From: a virus
Length of the DNA: 64,000 nucleotides
IMG/VR virus record: IMGVR_UViG_3300050033_000890
Location: 1 to 64,000 of that record
Direction: 5' to 3' (one strand)
In this document: positions 50,162 through 58,319 of the stretch, in pieces
How the letters are laid out: each line of letters begins with the position of its first letter
How positions within the stretch are numbered: the first letter of the stretch is position 1
The notes under the pieces: generated by a model
What the model was told of the DNA's origin: nothing
Database searches by the model: none
The model's input: only the letters and a program-made list of their open reading frames with translations
Translations under genes and position numbers: made by a program

Positions 50162-52093
50162 TTACGAACTCAGGCCGACGTAGGCGCTGAGCTGAACGAG
50201 CTCATCAGCCGGATGGAAGGTGAGGAACAGGTTGGCATGCCCAATCAGAGATTCGGCAGCGGTCGTGGTAATGGTCACCTGCGGATTCGAGATGTAACCA
50301 CGTTGCTGCAGGGCCACCAGGCCGTTGTCCAGAGCGGTCTTGAGAGACACGAGCTGGAGGCCATCGAGCGAGCTGGCTCCGACAAACGGATCGCCGATCG
50401 CAAGCATGGTCGCAATGACCAGGCCCTTGATGCGAACACGAAGCAGTTCGGTGTAATCGCTGATGTCCGTGGCGCAGGTGAAGTCGTGCAGCAGTGCGGG
50501 GTTGCTGTAGGAACCCTTGGTGCGGAGCACGTTGATGTTCGCCTGGGTCAAGGAGTCGAGCTGTCCGGGTGTGTAGATCAGACCCGGCAGCTGCTTGAGC
50601 GGCACCTTCTGGTTGGTCAGCGCGGTCTTCTCGTCGAGAGCCGAGCAGAAGCCGGCGACATAGTTGGCCAGATTGCTCACATAGTTGGTGGCATATCCAT
50701 TCGACATGATGGCCTGATCGGCCACAACGTGCAGGTACGCACCGATGTCGATGTTGTTCTGGTTGATGTCCTGCATGACGGTGCCGTCATACTGTCCGTT
50801 CTCGGTCTGGAAGAAGCCAGGTTGGCGATAGCCAGAGCTGTAGTCAAAGCAAAGGGCGTTCAAGCCGCTGGCGTTGGTCCCGACGGTGTAGGGGATGCCG
50901 AGCAGGCCGGCGCCGGGATTTTGCACGTCGTCATTGGCGTTGTAAAGGGGCAGGAAGCCGACCCACCGGCGGACATCCACCAGCTTGTAGGTAGCGGGGA
51001 CGGACGTGCCGATGAAACCGATGCAGGTCTTGTCCAGCGTACTGATCGATGCGCAGAAGCTGGCGATTGCATAGCCCCAGTTGACTTCGGCAAAGCCGAG
51101 CGCCTGGCGCGCGGAAGCGGTCGCAACCGTCCCGGGCATCGCCGTAACTGCGCCGGCCGTGATCGGAATCGAAGTTCCGGCCACAGTCTGAGCGGTAAGT
51201 CCGGCGGGGAAGGTGGTAACTTGGGCACCATTGGCCCAGGCATTGGCTTCCGAAGCCCACTGATAGGTCTGGTCGCCGTAGGCATCGCGCGCGATCAAAA
51301 GCCAATCGAGCGCGTTGGGGTTGGTTGCCGGGTTGTTGGTGGCTGTCGCTGTGTTGCCAGCCGAGTAGAAAGCCACATTCGGCGCATCGAACGTCGCGGC
51401 GGGAACCACAACTTCCTCAACCTGGAACCCTTGCAGAAGGTTGATTGCATCCAGAAAGGCAAGGTAGGTCTGACGGCCCGTCAAGCCGATGCCGGTGATG
51501 GCCGCGGTCAGGGTCGGAGGAGGAGTCGAAGTTGCACCGACCAACGCAGCTGCAGCCTGCACCGTGATCGCATTTGCGAAGGTGGCGCTGGCGCCCGTGC
51601 CGAGTTGAAGGCCGGTGTTGCCGGAGATGGTGCCGGCAATGGTGATGTCACCGTTGTCCGTGGTCTGGAGAGGATCGTTCGAATACTCCAGATCGCCCTG
51701 GTAGTACACGGCCACAACGCCAGACTTGTACCAGATCTTGTAATCGGTGGCAGATGTCGCGGTGGCCTGCCCAAAGCTCAGTGAAAAGCCAGCAGTCGCA
51801 CCGGTACCAGTCTCCACACCGATGCCCGCCAGGACTTGAGGCTGAGCGCCCATACGGAACAGAATGACGTTGTCGGAGTTCGCAGCACATTCTTCCATCG
51901 AACGGATCAGGTTTCCGTTCAGACCGAATTGGAGAGCCGCCATCGCGCGGTTGGTGACCTGGTATGGCTGATTGATCACGCCCTGGTCGCATGTGCCGAT
52001 AATCAGGATAGAGTGGTCCTGCGGCGGAGCGGCAGAGACGAGACCTCCGTCAACCGTGTTGACGATAATCCCAGGCAGGTTATTGAAGGCCAT
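50162..52093 (-). CDS. tail sheath protein
   Basis: This 643-aa protein has the conserved sheath N-terminus (LPGIIVNTVDGGLVSAAPPQ, DHSILIIGTCDQG, PYQVTNRAMAALQFG) and the C-terminal subtilisin-like-core-associated region (YTELLRVRIKGLVIATMLA, DPFVGASSLDGLQLVS, ALQQRGYISNPQVT). The middle contains an inserted Ala/Thr-rich domain (about residues 150-220). It forms the contractile outer tube. AGGAG precedes the ATG. The gap to the upstream gene holds a CTAACNGTTAG palindrome. Confidence 0.88.
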   Translation of the reverse strand: MAFNNLPGIIVNTVDGGLVSAAPPQDHSILIIGTCDQGVINQPYQVTNRAMAALQFGLNGNLIRSMEECAANSDNVILFRMGAQPQVLAGIGVETGTGATAGFSLSFGQATATSATDYKIWYKSGVVAVYYQGDLEYSNDPLQTTDNGDITIAGTISGNTGLQLGTGASATFANAITVQAAAALVGATSTPPPTLTAAITGIGLTGRQTYLAFLDAINLLQGFQVEEVVVPAATFDAPNVAFYSAGNTATATNNPATNPNALDWLLIARDAYGDQTYQWASEANAWANGAQVTTFPAGLTAQTVAGTSIPITAGAVTAMPGTVATASARQALGFAEVNWGYAIASFCASISTLDKTCIGFIGTSVPATYKLVDVRRWVGFLPLYNANDDVQNPGAGLLGIPYTVGTNASGLNALCFDYSSGYRQPGFFQTENGQYDGTVMQDINQNNIDIGAYLHVVADQAIMSNGYATNYVSNLANYVAGFCSALDEKTALTNQKVPLKQLPGLIYTPGQLDSLTQANINVLRTKGSYSNPALLHDFTCATDISDYTELLRVRIKGLVIATMLAIGDPFVGASSLDGLQLVSLKTALDNGLVALQQRGYISNPQVTITTTAAESLIGHANLFLTFHPADELVQLSAYVGLSS

Positions 52094-52126
52094 TCTGTTT
52101 CTCCTCGTAGATCTCGGGTCAACAAA

Positions 52127-52137
52127 CTAACGGTTAG
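52127..52137. promoter_or_regulatory. CTAACNGTTAG palindrome
   Basis: CTAACGGTTAG lies nine bases after the stop of the 52146-52868 gene and 34 bases before the sheath start. It is one of four near-identical sites. Confidence 0.5.
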
Positions 52138-52145
52138 TCTGCAAC

Positions 52146-52868
52146 CTACACAGGGTTGGACACGGGGAATCGGAAACGTTCGTGTTCCGCGTTGTGTTGT
52201 TGAGCGGTGTCAAGTTCAACGGTTTGAACGTCCCGCTTGATCTTGAAATTCAGAGTCAGGTCGGTAAGCTGCCGCTCTGTGAAGGTGTCAAGGAACTCCA
52301 GGCGGAATGAGTACCGAAGCCGACGGATTTGGAGTTCTTGATTCTCTTTCTCGTCGGACTTATCTTCCTGGCGCCCTGCGAACTTGAATTGCTGGACTCC
52401 GAATGCCTCGAAGAACTTGTAGTAATAGGCATACCGAATCAGAAAGCGATGAAACCATACGGCCAGGGAATTGGCCACAGAGTTGCTCTTCGACCAAACC
52501 TCAAACTCGACGGTGTAGTTCTCCCACCAGCCGTACTGCGCCAGGTTGTACCCTGCCTGGCTCGGAATTCTTGCGACGTTCCGAAGCATCGGCGAACGGG
52601 GGACGGTAGCGCCGTCATTGCTGGTTGGCGCCATCTCCCCTGTGACTACGTGGAAAAGGATGACGTCGAACGCTGTGTCCGGCGCTGAAAGCCGTTCCTT
52701 CGGGAAGGTCTCCACGTATTGGGGAGCTGTTCCCTCAGGAGCACCTTCGGTCTTGATGAACTCAGCGAGCGCCTGCCCTACGATCTGAAAGAACCCGTTG
52801 ATGTCTGCTGCAGGCTTGCTCGATCGCAAAGGAGGCATGATCGAAGATGGCCTGAGAATTGCAGACAT
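52146..52868 (-). CDS. tail completion / terminator-like protein
   Basis: This 240-aa protein starts at ATG 52868 (MSAILRPSSIMPPLRSSKPA) with GAGGAG upstream. Residues 15-50 form a helix, then a mixed alpha/beta core (YTVEFEVWSKSNSVANSLAV, FRFLIRYAYYYKFFEAFG) and a long charged segment. A protein just before the sheath gene, with this kind of helix and beta core, usually completes the tail or neck. A TATACT promoter-like box lies 40 bases upstream. Specific family not recognised. Confidence 0.62.
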   Translation of the reverse strand: MSAILRPSSIMPPLRSSKPAADINGFFQIVGQALAEFIKTEGAPEGTAPQYVETFPKERLSAPDTAFDVILFHVVTGEMAPTSNDGATVPRSPMLRNVARIPSQAGYNLAQYGWWENYTVEFEVWSKSNSVANSLAVWFHRFLIRYAYYYKFFEAFGVQQFKFAGRQEDKSDEKENQELQIRRLRYSFRLEFLDTFTERQLTDLTLNFKIKRDVQTVELDTAQQHNAEHERFRFPVSNPV

Positions 52869-52906
52869 GCACACTCCTCGCGGGAAAAGCCCCGGCAATC
52901 CTGTCT

Positions 52907-52912
52907 AGTATA
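52907..52912 (-). promoter_or_regulatory. TATACT promoter-like box before tail genes
   Basis: The minus strand reads TTCCTATACTAGACAG, identical over 13 bases to the site at 55599. Its start would be about 30 bases before the 52146-52868 ATG. It restarts transcription downstream of the HNH insertion. Confidence 0.6.
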
Positions 52913-52939
52913 GGAAGACACGTCCAGACTGGTGATTGG

Positions 52940-53554
52940 CTACGCGGCCTTAGTTAGAGCGAGGGCTCGGCCTGCGAAGTTGTCGGTCCTTTGATGGTGA
53001 TCTTTGCACAAGCACTGACCATTGGAGAGCTCGTATCGCAGCTCTGGAAACTCGGTCCAAGATTGAATGTGATGGGCCTGAAGAGGTCCAGAACACGTCT
53101 CATCTTCCAACGCACAGATGTTGCCAGCTTGATTGAAGACGGATTCCTTCCACAGTCTGTATTCCACAGTCTGCATGGCGTTTTGGCGTTCGCGATAGTG
53201 TTCTTTCGAAAGTCCACCCTTCCAAAGATGGGACTTCTCACCACGCCTGGCCTCTGCCATTTTGAGACGAGTTTCGATAGATTTAGGTCGACCAAGGTTG
53301 ATGAGGCGCCGAGATTCGCGAAAAGCTTCCGTTGTAGGCCGAAGTGAGTGCCAGGGTTTGCGACCTTTCATCTTTGCGCTGGCTTTTGCACGAGCTTCTA
53401 GCGAACGGGAGTTGGCATAATGTTCTTCTGAGCGGAGCTTTGCTGCAACAGACATCCTTGCTCTTGTTTCAGGAGAACGTGTTCGACCCTTCTGAAACTG
53501 GCGAATGAGGTCTTTGGCTTCCTCACTCATCGGTATTCCCTTTGGTCTTGCCAT
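52940..53554 (-). CDS. HNH homing endonuclease with NUMOD3 repeats
   Basis: This 204-aa protein starts at ATG 53554 (MARPKGIPMSEEAKDLIRQF) with AAGG upstream. Residues 8-110 contain several NUMOD3-type DNA-binding segments (RTRSPETRARMSVAAK; GRPKSIETRLKMAEARRG). The C-terminal HNH reads LQAHHIQSWTEFPELRYELS, then NGQCLCKDHHQRTD. It looks AT-richer than its neighbours and lies between two structural genes without disrupting either, as a free-standing homing endonuclease would. A consensus TATAAT lies a few bases before the start, suggesting its own promoter. Confidence 0.88.
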   Translation of the reverse strand: MARPKGIPMSEEAKDLIRQFQKGRTRSPETRARMSVAAKLRSEEHYANSRSLEARAKASAKMKGRKPWHSLRPTTEAFRESRRLINLGRPKSIETRLKMAEARRGEKSHLWKGGLSKEHYRERQNAMQTVEYRLWKESVFNQAGNICALEDETCSGPLQAHHIQSWTEFPELRYELSNGQCLCKDHHQRTDNFAGRALALTKAA

Positions 53555-53582
53555 CGCCTTATTATACCATATCACGTTGATT

Positions 53583-54167
53583 CTAAACGTTTTCTTTTTC
53601 CAATCCAAGCTCCCAAAACTCGACACGCCCGTTGTCGCCGTGTGTCGGCACTACCGAGAGGACCTTCCATTTGACCGTCCGGGTAAAACGCCCGCTGGAA
53701 TCGGTGATGGAGTTGCCTTCCGGATCGACCTTCGTTTCATAGAGTTTGTCGTAGGCCTTGGCAGTCTGGAGGGTGTACCTTTCGTAGTCGGGATAGACCT
53801 GGCTGCCGTCATCCCGAAAGACTTCCACATAGGCGGTGCATCGGTTCTGATCGGTGTAGCCCATGGCATTCTGGGGATACTCACCAGTGGCCAGGACTCC
53901 AGGCTTGTAGACAGGAGCCACGCCGCGGTAGAGCGCCATGAGCTCCTGGGTCTCAAAGAACTGCCAGCCTTCGCCTTGGCAATACCGACAGTTGGGCCGG
54001 ATGCTGCCTCCTGTCTTTGTGTCCCAGCAGCCGGGGCAGGATGTGTTGGTCATCCGGCGCAGAATTACAGTGCGGCCCTGGCCGACGATCTCCTCGCTGC
54101 CATGAATGACCGAGTGAAGCTCCTCGCGCAGATCGATGGTGGCCGAGATGTCCCGGTAGAAGTCCAC
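53583..54167 (-). CDS. head-tail connector protein with zinc-finger motif
   Basis: This 194-aa protein has a Cys4 motif (CPGCWDTKTGG, then CRYCQGEGW) near residues 44-70, as found in some phage neck or head-closure proteins. The remainder is beta-rich (TAYVEVFRDDGSQVYPDYE, RFTRTVKWKVLSVVP). It follows the 243-aa protein by 18 bases and precedes tail completion and sheath genes, the usual position for head-tail joining proteins. Confidence 0.65.
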   Translation of the reverse strand: MDFYRDISATIDLREELHSVIHGSEEIVGQGRTVILRRMTNTSCPGCWDTKTGGSIRPNCRYCQGEGWQFFETQELMALYRGVAPVYKPGVLATGEYPQNAMGYTDQNRCTAYVEVFRDDGSQVYPDYERYTLQTAKAYDKLYETKVDPEGNSITDSSGRFTRTVKWKVLSVVPTHGDNGRVEFWELGLEKENV

Positions 54168-54185
54168 AGTTCCACTCCAGTCCTC

Positions 54186-54917
54186 TTACTGTCCCATCGC
54201 GTACGGATAGAACTGGGAGACGGGAAAGCCCGGCTGGTAGACGCCGATGCGCATAGAGGACATTGGCGGGGAGCACGTCGGGGATGCGAAGAACTTGATA
54301 GGCTTGCCGCGGCCGCCGGTCGGAGATCCGGGGTCCATCGAACTGGCATTGGCTCCCATGCCGTTGGCGAACCAGGTGCGTGCCGGTGTGCGCTCAGCCC
54401 AGTCCAGAACGCCTTTTGCTGCGAAGTGGAAGTCTGGACGGCCGCCGGGCATCACCCGACCGCCGCTGCGGAGAACCACCTCGTAGAGTTTGAGAGAATC
54501 CTCGAACTCTGCCAGACGCTGCTTATTGTCCGCCTTGCGATCGACGGAGAAGTTTGCCAGCACATGAGCGCCGGGGCCCAGCAGCGAGACTACGTTCAAC
54601 ATCAGATCGCGGGATGCCAGGGCCGTCACGTACTGCAAGCGGCTGCCTATCAGGCGAGTGTGCTGCAGCCCGGAAAGCGGGACGCGCGCCGCAGTGATCA
54701 GGTCCGCTTCATTACTGGACCGGTAGATCTGGCAGGCGATGGTGATGTCGGAAAGCTTCTTCAGTGTCGGGCCTGCGGCCAGACGGACCATATCGATGGT
54801 CGAGTAATACGGGGTGATCTGGCTGATGAAGTCGAAGGTCACGTCCTTCATCAAGGTCGCGCCATTCATCAGCTTGATGCCCTTGGGCAACGAGATGTGG
54901 AAGATCAGATTCTGCAT
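54186..54917 (-). CDS. head completion-region structural protein
   Basis: This 243-aa protein starts at ATG 54917 (MQNLIFHISLPKGIKLMNGA), two bases after the upstream stop. Longer in-frame extensions overlap the 54920 gene and are shadow. It has a mixed alpha/beta content, a basic middle (DRKADNKQRLAEFEDSLKLY) and a Pro/Gly-rich C-terminus. Role inferred from position between capsid-region and neck genes. Confidence 0.65.
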   Translation of the reverse strand: MQNLIFHISLPKGIKLMNGATLMKDVTFDFISQITPYYSTIDMVRLAAGPTLKKLSDITIACQIYRSSNEADLITAARVPLSGLQHTRLIGSRLQYVTALASRDLMLNVVSLLGPGAHVLANFSVDRKADNKQRLAEFEDSLKLYEVVLRSGGRVMPGGRPDFHFAAKGVLDWAERTPARTWFANGMGANASSMDPGSPTGGRGKPIKFFASPTCSPPMSSMRIGVYQPGFPVSQFYPYAMGQ

Positions 54918-54919
54918 AG

Positions 54920-55225
54920 TTAGGAGCTCGTGGGCAGTGTGATCACCATATTGAATTGGAAGACAATCACCGTCCCACTCCCATTCATGAGCACGAGATT
55001 GTAGGTATTCGGCAACAGGTTGAGAAGCCAGTTTCCGGTCGAATCCAACTGGTAGGCTCCTCGAGCATAGGCCGGGTCGGTGTTGCCAACACACCAGTCT
55101 GAGCTGAGGAATGCGTAGAGGACGAAGCTTGGAAGGTTGGGATAGGAGGGTCTGAGCGCCCCGCTCGCGCCGTAGTCCTGGCTGACAGGAACGGTATAGG
55201 AAAGCGGGCTGCCAACACTGCTCAT
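54920..55225 (-). CDS. small beta-rich structural protein
   Basis: This 101-aa protein starts at ATG 55225 (MSSVGSPLSYTVPVSQDYGA), overlapping the upstream stop as TAATG. The composition (Ser, Tyr, Asn, beta strands such as YNLVLMNGSGTVIVFQFNMV) suggests a small Ig-like or decoration-type protein. No family recognised. Confidence 0.65.
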   Translation of the reverse strand: MSSVGSPLSYTVPVSQDYGASGALRPSYPNLPSFVLYAFLSSDWCVGNTDPAYARGAYQLDSTGNWLLNLLPNTYNLVLMNGSGTVIVFQFNMVITLPTSS

Positions 55226-55542
55226 TACAGTCTCCAGAACTCCGGAATACGCAGAAACCCGGTCGTGACTGGACCTGATGGAACCGCAGGAACCAGTTTC
55301 TTGATCTCCAGCACAGCGTTCAGAAGGTGTTCGAAGTGATAGGCGATGAAACCCAGAACGATTCCACCTCCGGTCAAGACCCACTGAAACCGTTCGGTCA
55401 CGCGAAGCCGCTTGCCTTGTGCATGTACTGTTGCTGTCAGGTCCTGAAACCTGCCGGGCTGGCCTTCGATACCAATGAAGACTGCGTGAATCTCTCGAAC
55501 TTTGGTCAAAAGCTCGGTTTCAGCTGCTTGAGAAAGGGCCAT
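55225..55542 (-). CDS. XhlA-like small membrane protein
   Basis: This 105-aa protein has an N-terminal helical region (TKVREIHAVFIGIEG; DLTATVHAQGKRLRVTERF) followed by one transmembrane helix (WVLTGGGIVLGFIAYHF) and a short tail. This layout matches XhlA/haemolysin-type or holin-helper proteins. A TATACT promoter-like box lies about 57 bases upstream. Its role in lysis is inferred. Confidence 0.6.
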   Translation of the reverse strand: MALSQAAETELLTKVREIHAVFIGIEGQPGRFQDLTATVHAQGKRLRVTERFQWVLTGGGIVLGFIAYHFEHLLNAVLEIKKLVPAVPSGPVTTGFLRIPEFWRL

Positions 55543-55598
55543 GGGTGGACGTCCTAGAGGGAGGATGGAGGGAGCACACCGCTCCCTCAGTCGTGTCT

Positions 55599-55604
55599 AG
55601 TATA
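55599..55604 (-). promoter_or_regulatory. TATACT promoter-like box
   Basis: The minus strand reads TTCCTATACTAGACAC in the gap after the 55619-56266 gene. It would drive the XhlA-like gene and the neck genes after it. Confidence 0.6.
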
Positions 55605-55618
55605 GGAAGATGGCTTCT

Positions 55619-56266
55619 TTATGCGCTGACCGTGCGCGCGGCGGAATTGTCGTCCTCGGTCACCGTGAAGGTGGCGAGATTGCTTCCGTCAAGCCGCAAA
55701 AACGACAGGACTTTCGGATTCTGTGTCTTGTCGACAATCCAGGTTCCCAAAACAGTGTCGTGAATGTCGGTGAGAAATTGAACCAGCGCGGTGACATCGG
55801 ACTGGGCGGCGGGAATAGCCGGCAAGTTGGCCGTCTTGGCCTGGATGGCCAGGATGACGGACGATGTATTGGGGTTGATCGTCGCCAGATCCGTGAGATG
55901 AGCTACGGTCGCGTCCTTGGCGACGGTCGCATTGAGAGCCGCGGTGGCGTTGAGTGCCACCGGCCCGGGGATGTTGGTGTCACCCAGCCGGATCTGATCA
56001 AGGTACTGGCCATTGACGGTGTTGCCGTCGGCAGCGTAGGAAACAACTGCCAGATAGTCACCATTCAGCATGCCGGCCGTATTCCACGCATAGGAGTAGA
56101 CCAGGCAGGTTCCGGCAACCAGAGTCATCGCCGCGGCCGTCACAACAGCCGCACCTGTTGTCAGGTTGATCACCGTGACGAGGGGCGCCGTGGTCACAGA
56201 AGGAGTCGTGCCGTTTGCGTGCGAAAGGGAGAAGACGATTTGGTGTGTATCACCTGGATAGATCAT
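55619..56266 (-). CDS. phage structural protein, Ig-like N-terminus
   Basis: This 215-aa protein starts at ATG 56266 (MIYPGDTHQIVFSLSHANGT) with GGAG six bases upstream. An ATG at 56284 is possible but would sit on the foot of the terminator stem. Residues 1-95 are beta-rich like a small immunoglobulin-type domain (PLVTVINLTTGAAVVTAAAM; CLVYSYAWNTAGMLNGDYLA). Residues 100-165 are Ala/Thr-rich and probably helical. No family recognised. Confidence 0.65.
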   Translation of the reverse strand: MIYPGDTHQIVFSLSHANGTTPSVTTAPLVTVINLTTGAAVVTAAAMTLVAGTCLVYSYAWNTAGMLNGDYLAVVSYAADGNTVNGQYLDQIRLGDTNIPGPVALNATAALNATVAKDATVAHLTDLATINPNTSSVILAIQAKTANLPAIPAAQSDVTALVQFLTDIHDTVLGTWIVDKTQNPKVLSFLRLDGSNLATFTVTEDDNSAARTVSA

Positions 56267-56288
56267 GAAGGCTCCGGTGGACATGAAA

Positions 56289-56316
56289 CAAGAGGGCGGG
56301 ATTAGCCGCCCTCTTG
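56289..56316. terminator. intrinsic terminator
   Basis: CAAGAGGGCGG pairs perfectly over 11 bp with CCGCCCTCTTG around a six-base loop; TTTC follows on the minus strand. It separates the 114-aa gene from the 55619-56266 gene. Confidence 0.75.
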
Positions 56317-56345
56317 CTTGTTGAAGATCACTGCACGCGATCCAC

Positions 56346-56356
56346 CTAACTGTTAG
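56346..56356. promoter_or_regulatory. CTAACNGTTAG palindrome
   Basis: CTAACTGTTAG lies nine bases after the stop of the 114-aa gene and before the terminator. One of four near-identical sites. Confidence 0.5.
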
Positions 56357-56364
56357 GCCGGTCG

Positions 56365-56709
56365 TTACTTCTTGGACACGAGGGATGCGATGAAGCCGCC
56401 GATCGATCCGAAGCCCTTCACGGCTGCTTCAATGGCGGTGATCACACTGTTGTCCAGACCTGCGTCCGAGAGCGACTGCTTCTGGGCAGCAGTGCCTGTG
56501 GTGATGACCGAAGCAATCTCGCCCAACGCGGCATAGCCGAGATCGGCCAGAGAGGTTGCAACCCCACCGTATGTCGGGACTTCGGGAAGAACCTCATCCA
56601 CAACGGTCTTGGTGGCTTCGATCTTGGCAATGTCGGCGGGCGCATTGTTGGCCACCCATTTGAAGGCGGTGGCGAAGGCGTGTCCGAGGGACTTGAATGA
56701 AATGCTCAT
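56365..56709 (-). CDS. small Ala/Gly-rich phage protein
   Basis: This 114-aa protein starts at ATG 56709 (MSISFKSLGHAFATAFKWVA). The in-frame extension to 57027 overlaps the membrane-protein gene and is shadow. It is helical and Ala/Val-rich (VVDEVLPEVPTYGGVATSLA) and ends GFGSIGGFIASLVSKK, which may contact membrane. GGAG lies upstream, and a promoter-like site ends 22 bases before the start. Function not recognised. Confidence 0.65.
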   Translation of the reverse strand: MSISFKSLGHAFATAFKWVANNAPADIAKIEATKTVVDEVLPEVPTYGGVATSLADLGYAALGEIASVITTGTAAQKQSLSDAGLDNSVITAIEAAVKGFGSIGGFIASLVSKK

Positions 56710-56731
56710 AACGGGTGTATCTCCTATCGTG

Positions 56732-56760
56732 AGTGTGGCGCGTTGGTCCGAACTACCAAA
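56732..56760 (-). promoter_or_regulatory. promoter-like site TTTGGT-N17-CACACT
   Basis: On the minus strand TTTGGT (56755-56760) is followed after 17 bases by CACACT (56732-56737), starting directly at the stop of the 284-aa gene. It would drive the 114-aa gene, ending at the terminator at 56289-56316. Confidence 0.5.
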
Positions 56761-56761
56761 G

Positions 56762-57616
56762 CTACTTGGCTGCTGGCCGGCGAGTGAGGGGTTTGGCGAT
56801 GTGCGTGACAGCTGCTTTGACGGTCTGGACGGTTGCACCTGGGGCGACTGAGGACAGGTAGTAGTGCATCTCGATTGCGTCGGTGGCGAGTTGGGCCCCG
56901 AACACGGTGTAGGCCTTGACGGCTCCCCAGAATCCAGGGTGAAGCATCTTGTCGACCTTGCGATCCAGATTGTCAGCAGTGTGAGCAACGGAACCAGCTG
57001 TGAGAGCAATTTGATGAGTACCGTCATTGATGTTCTTCAGAGTTGCCGGAATATTTGGATCGGCAAGATCCTTGCTGGCCTGCTGGGCCATGTTCGATGC
57101 GGATGTGGCGGCGGCGGCGGTGGCGACCAAGGCTGGTTTGAGCGTGGTCGTCGTGTCAGTAATGTCGTTCGTAATGGTGGTCAGATCGGCGTCGAGACCG
57201 TCTGAGGTCTTGCGGAATGAGGCAAGCAGCGCATCGGTGCGGTCAAAGGTTCCGTTCGCGCGGGCAGCCAGGATAGGAACTTCGTTATCCCAGAACTGGC
57301 GTTGGGAAGTAGCGGCCAGGCGCGCTTCCTTCGCGGTGAGACCTGCCTCAACAATGAGGTGGTTAGTGTTGTTGCCCACAACATGTACCTGCTGTTGGGT
57401 GTCAACGATGAAGTTCTTGGCCGCCGCGTCAGTGGCTTCCAGGCCAATGGTTGCCTTGCGAGCTTCGAGGCCGGCCAAACCGAGACAAACACAAAGGAAC
57501 GCAAACGGAACTGCGAAGACGGCAACCTTCACAAAAGGCATGAACCACGCCGGAAGCTTGAACTTCTGGCGGGATCTCAGTGCTCGTTCTTGAAAGCGAG
57601 GATGAAAGCGTCTCAT
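56762..57616 (-). CDS. membrane-anchored coiled-coil protein
   Basis: This 284-aa protein has a basic N-terminus followed by one transmembrane helix (residues about 26-50, FVKVAVFAVPFAFLCVCLGL) and a long Ala/Asp/Thr-rich helical domain of about 200 residues. A short C-terminal segment is basic. The anchor plus coiled coil recalls spanin-like or MlaD-like topology, but no lipobox or family motif is seen. Its ATG overlaps the holin-candidate stop (TAATG), tying it to the lysis cluster. Confidence 0.65.
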   Translation of the reverse strand: MRRFHPRFQERALRSRQKFKLPAWFMPFVKVAVFAVPFAFLCVCLGLAGLEARKATIGLEATDAAAKNFIVDTQQQVHVVGNNTNHLIVEAGLTAKEARLAATSQRQFWDNEVPILAARANGTFDRTDALLASFRKTSDGLDADLTTITNDITDTTTTLKPALVATAAAATSASNMAQQASKDLADPNIPATLKNINDGTHQIALTAGSVAHTADNLDRKVDKMLHPGFWGAVKAYTVFGAQLATDAIEMHYYLSSVAPGATVQTVKAAVTHIAKPLTRRPAAK

Positions 57617-57849
57617 TACGCGCCTGCCACTGCGGGTGTTGGGGGTGTTGGGGTGTTGCCGCCGCTCGCGTTCAGAGCGAGCATCAGCGCGCCGTTGGTG
57701 CCTGCAAACAGGCCCCAGAGCTTCGTGCTCAAGTCTGCAAATGCAGGTTGAACGGAAGCCCCGATCGCGGCGGCGAAGAAGAGAACGTCCAAACCGAGAA
57801 CGATCGCAATGGAAGCGTTCCGGGTTGTCAGATCGATCCTGTATGCCAT
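57616..57849 (-). CDS. holin candidate
   Basis: This 77-aa protein has two hydrophobic segments (ASIAIVLGLDVLFFAAAIGA and WGLFAGTNGALMLALNAS) and a Pro/Thr-rich tail. GGAG precedes the ATG. Size, topology and position next to the M15 peptidase fit a class II holin that would release the peptidase. Small membrane proteins of other kinds cannot be excluded. Confidence 0.6.
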   Translation of the reverse strand: MAYRIDLTTRNASIAIVLGLDVLFFAAAIGASVQPAFADLSTKLWGLFAGTNGALMLALNASGGNTPTPPTPAVAGA

Positions 57850-57858
57850 GAAGGTCTC

Positions 57859-58311
57859 CTACTTGACTTCCACTGGGGTGTACACGGTTGCGGCGCCGGT
57901 GTGGCCGATGAATGCCTGGCGCCTGGGTGGATTGAGGCGGTCGATCTGAATGTGAACGCAGGCCGGAACTTCAGCCTTGTTCTTCTCGAGGATGACCTTG
58001 TCGAAGGGAAGCTTGCTTTCGAGACGCAGCCAGTCGAACAGAACTTGCATGGAGACTGCGGGCGCATCGACATCGACGGCGGCGTGGCCGCCGATGCAAA
58101 GGTGGAAGGAAGCTGTCTTGCCGCCGACCTGGGCGTTGTGGTCAGGATCGCGGTAGCTGTCATGAACGCGGACAGTTCCGAACTTGTCGTGGATGGGTTC
58201 GAGAACCTTCTCGCAGAGGAAGGTGACGTTCTCGATGACGTGCGAGTCAGCGCCTGCCAGGACATTCAGTCCGGGTTCAGTGTCTGCGAAGTGCGGTGTA
58301 AGTTGTGACAT
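57859..58311 (-). CDS. M15-family D-Ala-D-Ala peptidase (endolysin)
   Basis: This 150-aa protein starts at ATG 58311 (MSQLTPHFADTEPGL) with AGGA upstream. It matches zinc peptidases of the M15A/VanY type: VRVHDSYRDPDHNAQVGG, then SFHLCIGGHAAVDVDAP with the metal-binding His and Asp, and a final VHIQI with His. It would cleave peptidoglycan cross-links during lysis. The spacing SFHLCIGGHAAVD is slightly longer than the common SxHxxGxAxD. A holin candidate follows nine bases later. Confidence 0.8.
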   Translation of the reverse strand: MSQLTPHFADTEPGLNVLAGADSHVIENVTFLCEKVLEPIHDKFGTVRVHDSYRDPDHNAQVGGKTASFHLCIGGHAAVDVDAPAVSMQVLFDWLRLESKLPFDKVILEKNKAEVPACVHIQIDRLNPPRRQAFIGHTGAATVYTPVEVK

Positions 58312-58319
58312 GTCATTTC

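Noticed and set aside
53505-54923. 472-aa plus-strand ORF
   Set aside because: Antisense to recognised head-tail genes with good ribosome binding sites.
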